A stretch of DNA of 42,486 nt from Lentisphaerota bacterium (lineage in GTDB: Bacteria; Verrucomicrobiota; Lentisphaeria; Oligosphaerales; JABHEG01), in contig JABHEG010000316.1 in the NCBI GenBank assembly GCA_018676675.1, forward strand, positions 1 to 42,486. The letters run 5' to 3'. The translations under genes were made by a program, and so were the position numbers. Below the pieces are notes generated by a model. The model searched no databases and was not told where the DNA came from. It was given only the letters and a program-made list of their open reading frames with translations. Below, one piece after another: positions 39,442 to 42,486 of this stretch (its first letter is position 1; the number at the start of each line of letters is the position of its first letter).

Positions 39442-42285
39442 ATGCGGTATTTCCCGTCACCCACATCACCCGTGCGTCCGCGCTACGGCGCGTGGCTGGT
39501 CGCTGTCTCCCTCCTCCTCCTTGCCGGGACCTCCCCGCTCGTTCGAGCGGCACTTCCTGTTCCAGGCGCTCCCGCTGGAACGTCCATTCGTGTGGTCGCC
39601 CACAATGGGGCGAGCCTCACGGGGGCGGTCCGTGAACTCTTCATAGGGAGCGTGGTCATGCAGGCCCCCTTCGCCGATAGGATGGTAATCCAGTATGACC
39701 ACATCGTCGCCTGGCACCTCGAGGAGACTCGCTTCTACAGGTTTCAGGGGAGCGGCACTCAACTGGGCAGGCTCCAGTGCGTAAATGACCGCCTGGAGGT
39801 CGCCACAGCCCGGGGCACCGTTGACATCACTCACGACGCGATTCTCGGTCAGTGGCATCCCGCCGAACTCCAGGGCCTCACGGTGAGCGTCACTGCCAAG
39901 AACGGGTCCGTCATTCAGGGCCGTTTTGTGCACTTTGACGCTCATACGGTGATGCTTGAAGCACCATTCAGGGGCGTGATGACGCTGCCGAATCAGGAAG
40001 TGCATCGCTGGGAAGCCACGCCGGAACAGCTGTACGTGCTGGCAAACGGTGAGCGCGTCCGTGGTGGGTTGCGATACGAGCGGGGCAACGCCTGGGTCGT
40101 CTCCAGCGAAGGGGCGACGAACGTGACCCGCAATCCAGTCGTTCTCACATGGGGGGGAAGTGAGCAAGATCTCAACCATATGCTTCCGCACGAACAGGGC
40201 TTCCGGCGGGCTGCCTCCGCGTTGCCTGCAGAACGCACGCGGCGAGGATCTCGCCGGGGCGGCGTCCTGTCCGGTTTCGGCAGAGCAATCCGCCGCCTGC
40301 CACTTCCTCTTGGGTGCCCTGGGACAGACGAGCCTCAGTTCCAGGTGGACGCCCCGGCAGGGCTGCCTTCGCAGCAAGCACGGCCTGCCCCGCGCCCTCT
40401 GCAGCAGGTGGAACAGCAGCGCCCAACCATGGCTCAGGTACACCCGCTGGTTCGGAAATCGTTTCTGCCGACGCCAGACGTGCACCAGACGATGGTTGCC
40501 CCGCCCGAGTCGCCGTCCCCTCTGGTGGTGACCGTCCCCCCCGAGCGGAGCGCGCGGAGATGGGTCGCACCGGCAGGGCTGCCCCCGCAGCAAGCACGGC
40601 CTGCCCCGCGCCCTCTGCAGCAGGTGGAACGGCAGCGCCCAACCATGGCTCAGGTGCACCCGCTGGTTCGAAAGTCGTTTTCGCCAACGCCAGACGTGCA
40701 CCAGACGATGGTTGCCCGGCCCGGGTCGCCGTCCCCTCTAGTGGTGACCGTCCCCCCCGAGCGGAGCGCGCGGAGATGGGTCGCACCGGCTCCACGCACC
40801 TTGCGTGAACCGACTGTTGAGGTGAGAGAGATCGCGATCATTGGCAACGACTCGATCCCGGCGTCGGAGCTGCAACCGTTGCTCGCGGGTTGTGCCGGAC
40901 GGGCGATGACATTGACCGAACTGAAGGCGGCAGCCGATGCGGTGACCGCCGAGTACTGGCGTCGGGGCATGGGGTTGGCGAAGGCCTATGTGCCCGCCCA
41001 GGAGATCGACCATGGGCGCGTGAAAATGGAGGTGCTCGAGGGCAAACCCGGAATCGTCACGGTCGAGGGTAACCACGTGGTTTCTAAGGAATTTGTGCGG
41101 AAGCACATTGAGGTCGCCATGGCGGACGGTCCCGTGACCAACCGCGAACTGGAACGTGGCTTGCTGATCTTAAACGAAGAGTTTCCCGGCCTGCATGTTC
41201 AGTCTGTTCTTTCGCGCGGTCAGGAGCGCGGGAAGGTCGATATTGAGGCTAAGGTGGTTGAGGACAAACAATGGCGGGGGTTCCTCGGCTACAACAACTT
41301 CGGCTCGGACTCTGTCAGCCGCCACCGTTTCCAGATCGGAGCGGATGCGAACAGTCTAGTCCGTTACGGTGACCTCCTGAGCGTGCTGGGCTCGTTTGGC
41401 GAGGAACCGGATGAGCTCGCCAATGGGGCCGTCAGTTACCGCCTGCCGGTGAATTACCGGGGTACCCAAGTGGGCCTGCGGTTCGCCGCGGGTGCTTACG
41501 AGGTCAGCCAGGAGTTTGCCGATCTCGGGCTTGAAGGGGACAGCGTCAGTGGCGGCCTTTTCGTCACGCATCCGTTCATCAAGCGGCCCGACCTCCGGGT
41601 CTCGGGTGAGATGGGACTGCACTCAGCGGATTCCTCCTATGAGATCCTGGGGGCAACGACCAGCTCTGACCGCATTCGCACGGCCTACGCGACTCTCCGC
41701 GCGTCCGCATCGCAGGGGTGCGGGGAAACTTCGGCCATCGTCAATGTCACGCAGGGCCTCGGCAGATTCGCCGGTGGCATGCCCAAGGATTCGGACTACG
41801 CAAGTCGCCTGGGGGCAGGTAACAACTTCACGCAGTTGACCCTTTCTCTTGCCCGGCGCCAGCTGCTCTCCCGTTACGCAGGCCTGCTTGCTCGGGTTGA
41901 AGGCCAGTTCGCCACCGACCCCTTGGTGGCCAGCCAGGAGTGGCAGATCGGCGGGGCTGACTCCGTGCGTGGTTACGCCCCCAGCGAAGCCACTGGCGAC
42001 CAGGGCTTTTTCGCGAGTCTGGAACTCCAGATCACGCCATTTCCCGATCGACCGTACAGCATCGTCGCGTTTGTCGACCACGGCTATACGCGACGCCACG
42101 AGACGTTTGTTGCGGAGCCCGATGATATGGAGCTGACCGGTGCTGGGGTTGGATTCCGGCTTGCGCACAGTCACCGGTTAGTGAGCGCGTCGCTGCGTCT
42201 GGACCTCGGCTGGCCAATCGGGGCAGAAGACAGCAGCCTTGACGAAGAGCCGAGCCTCTACTTGTCCACAGAACTGCGTTTCTAA
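39442..42285 (+). CDS. TpsB/FhaC-type two-partner-secretion outer-membrane transporter with an extra N-terminal region
   Basis: A 947-aa outer-membrane beta-barrel of the ShlB/FhaC/HecB group, which secretes a TpsA-type passenger. ATG 39442 is preferred over a GTG at 39343 because AAGGAG lies 4 nt upstream and a signal peptide follows (LVAVSLLLLAGTSPLVRAALP). Residues about 40-290 contain repeated short beta-barrel-like segments (IRVVAHNGASLTGAV, VSVTAKNGSVIQGRF, LANGERVRGGL). Residues about 305-450 are a Pro/Gln/Arg-rich linker made of a 72-aa tandem duplication. POTRA domains occupy about 455-605 (VREIAIIGND, then GIVTVEGNHVVSKEFV), and the barrel occupies about 605-947. The barrel carries the VRGY motif near residue 845 and a C-terminal RF aromatic end. 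Typical TpsB proteins are about 550-600 aa, so the N-terminal 450 residues are an addition. No passenger gene is complete in the window. Confidence 0.9.
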   Translation: MRYFPSPTSPVRPRYGAWLVAVSLLLLAGTSPLVRAALPVPGAPAGTSIRVVAHNGASLTGAVRELFIGSVVMQAPFADRMVIQYDHIVAWHLEETRFYRFQGSGTQLGRLQCVNDRLEVATARGTVDITHDAILGQWHPAELQGLTVSVTAKNGSVIQGRFVHFDAHTVMLEAPFRGVMTLPNQEVHRWEATPEQLYVLANGERVRGGLRYERGNAWVVSSEGATNVTRNPVVLTWGGSEQDLNHMLPHEQGFRRAASALPAERTRRGSRRGGVLSGFGRAIRRLPLPLGCPGTDEPQFQVDAPAGLPSQQARPAPRPLQQVEQQRPTMAQVHPLVRKSFLPTPDVHQTMVAPPESPSPLVVTVPPERSARRWVAPAGLPPQQARPAPRPLQQVERQRPTMAQVHPLVRKSFSPTPDVHQTMVARPGSPSPLVVTVPPERSARRWVAPAPRTLREPTVEVREIAIIGNDSIPASELQPLLAGCAGRAMTLTELKAAADAVTAEYWRRGMGLAKAYVPAQEIDHGRVKMEVLEGKPGIVTVEGNHVVSKEFVRKHIEVAMADGPVTNRELERGLLILNEEFPGLHVQSVLSRGQERGKVDIEAKVVEDKQWRGFLGYNNFGSDSVSRHRFQIGADANSLVRYGDLLSVLGSFGEEPDELANGAVSYRLPVNYRGTQVGLRFAAGAYEVSQEFADLGLEGDSVSGGLFVTHPFIKRPDLRVSGEMGLHSADSSYEILGATTSSDRIRTAYATLRASASQGCGETSAIVNVTQGLGRFAGGMPKDSDYASRLGAGNNFTQLTLSLARRQLLSRYAGLLARVEGQFATDPLVASQEWQIGGADSVRGYAPSEATGDQGFFASLELQITPFPDRPYSIVAFVDHGYTRRHETFVAEPDDMELTGAGVGFRLAHSHRLVSASLRLDLGWPIGAEDSSLDEEPSLYLSTELRF
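40355..40790 (+). repeat. 216-bp in-frame tandem duplication inside the TpsB gene
   Basis: Two copies begin at 40355 and 40571, both with cggcagggctgcc. The period is exactly 216 bp (72 codons), and copies differ at only a handful of positions. Each encodes GLP-QQARPAPRPLQQVE through to PPERSARRW. The second copy ends near 40790. The high identity indicates a recent duplication or active homogenisation. Confidence 0.93.
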
Positions 42286-42308
42286 TGCAGATCACGAAAG
42301 GCAATACC

Positions 42309-42486
42309 ATGCGTGCGATAACCACGGGCATCCTCACGGGGCTGTTGATCTTTGAGCGCAGAATTCGGTTGGATCAAGCGGTGTTCTTGAGGATGTGCAG
42401 CGCGATCTCGATTGGAGCCGGTCTTTTGCGCAGGGCAGCGCGTGTCTTTCGAGACAGTCCACTGCCCGCTTTCCGAGCATGCTCGA
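42309..42486 (+). CDS. Possible 5' end of a downstream gene, truncated by the window
   Basis: An open frame starts at ATG 42309, with GAAAGG (42297-42302) 6 nt upstream, and continues 59 codons to the window edge without a stop. It begins MRAITTGILTGLLIFERRIR. It could be the start of the gene after TpsB, but the N-terminus is not a convincing secretion signal, so a TpsA passenger is not supported. Confidence 0.3.
   Translation, partial: MRAITTGILTGLLIFERRIRLDQAVFLRMCSAISIGAGLLRRAARVFRDSPLPAFRACS

Overview
The window is a GC-rich bacterial chromosome segment with 19 confident protein genes plus one candidate small gene and one candidate partial gene. There is no rRNA, recognisable tRNA, CRISPR array, transposase or phage gene. 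Three features suggest a PVC-superphylum bacterium (Kiritimatiellota, Lentisphaerota or Planctomycetota): many very large secreted glycosidase-like proteins, a hydrazine-synthase-alpha-related (HzsA-like) c-type cytochrome/propeller protein, and a glycine-tailed RRM protein with a long leader. A two-partner-secretion outer-membrane protein implies a diderm envelope. The phylum is inference; no marker gene is present.

Positions 1-19,100 (plus strand): an M55 D-aminopeptidase-like gene, then six large genes, almost all with signal peptides. These are a DUF6259-like TIM-barrel protein, a GH42-like beta-galactosidase relative, a two-CBM plus GH123/DUF4091-like protein, a ThuA-like plus DUF4838 protein, a TIM-barrel protein, and a GH42/DUF4832-like protein with a C-terminal CBM. 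Most gaps here are filled by dispersed repeats: a 62-63 bp GTAC-ended element, a 'CCCTCCCAC' palindromic element, a GGAGAGCGG hairpin, and a cacgcaatc-type tandem repeat.

Positions 19,259-29,528 (minus strand): a tight four-gene unit. In order of transcription it holds an M14-carboxypeptidase-like protein, a secreted glycosidase-like protein (TGATG overlap), an alkaline-phosphatase-superfamily phosphodiesterase (3-nt gap), and a 1.4-kaa LamG + CBM9 + DUF6067/GH123-like protein. Together with the plus-strand genes this looks like a polysaccharide-degradation locus lacking SusC/SusD, sulfatases and any visible regulator.

Positions 29,600-42,486: a candidate 47-aa ORF overlapping an aldo/keto reductase; the RRM protein with promoter, leader and a clear terminator; a minus-strand group of GT-C glycosyltransferase, alpha/beta hydrolase and NUDIX hydrolase; a translationally coupled pair of uroporphyrinogen-decarboxylase-like protein and HzsA-related dihaem protein; and a TpsB/FhaC-type transporter with a perfect -10 box, a structured leader and a 216-bp internal duplication. 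A short open frame runs off the right end.

The most unusual items are the layered repeat families, the HzsA-like/UroD-like coupled pair, the M14-like protein with a replaced zinc ligand, and the extended TpsB protein.
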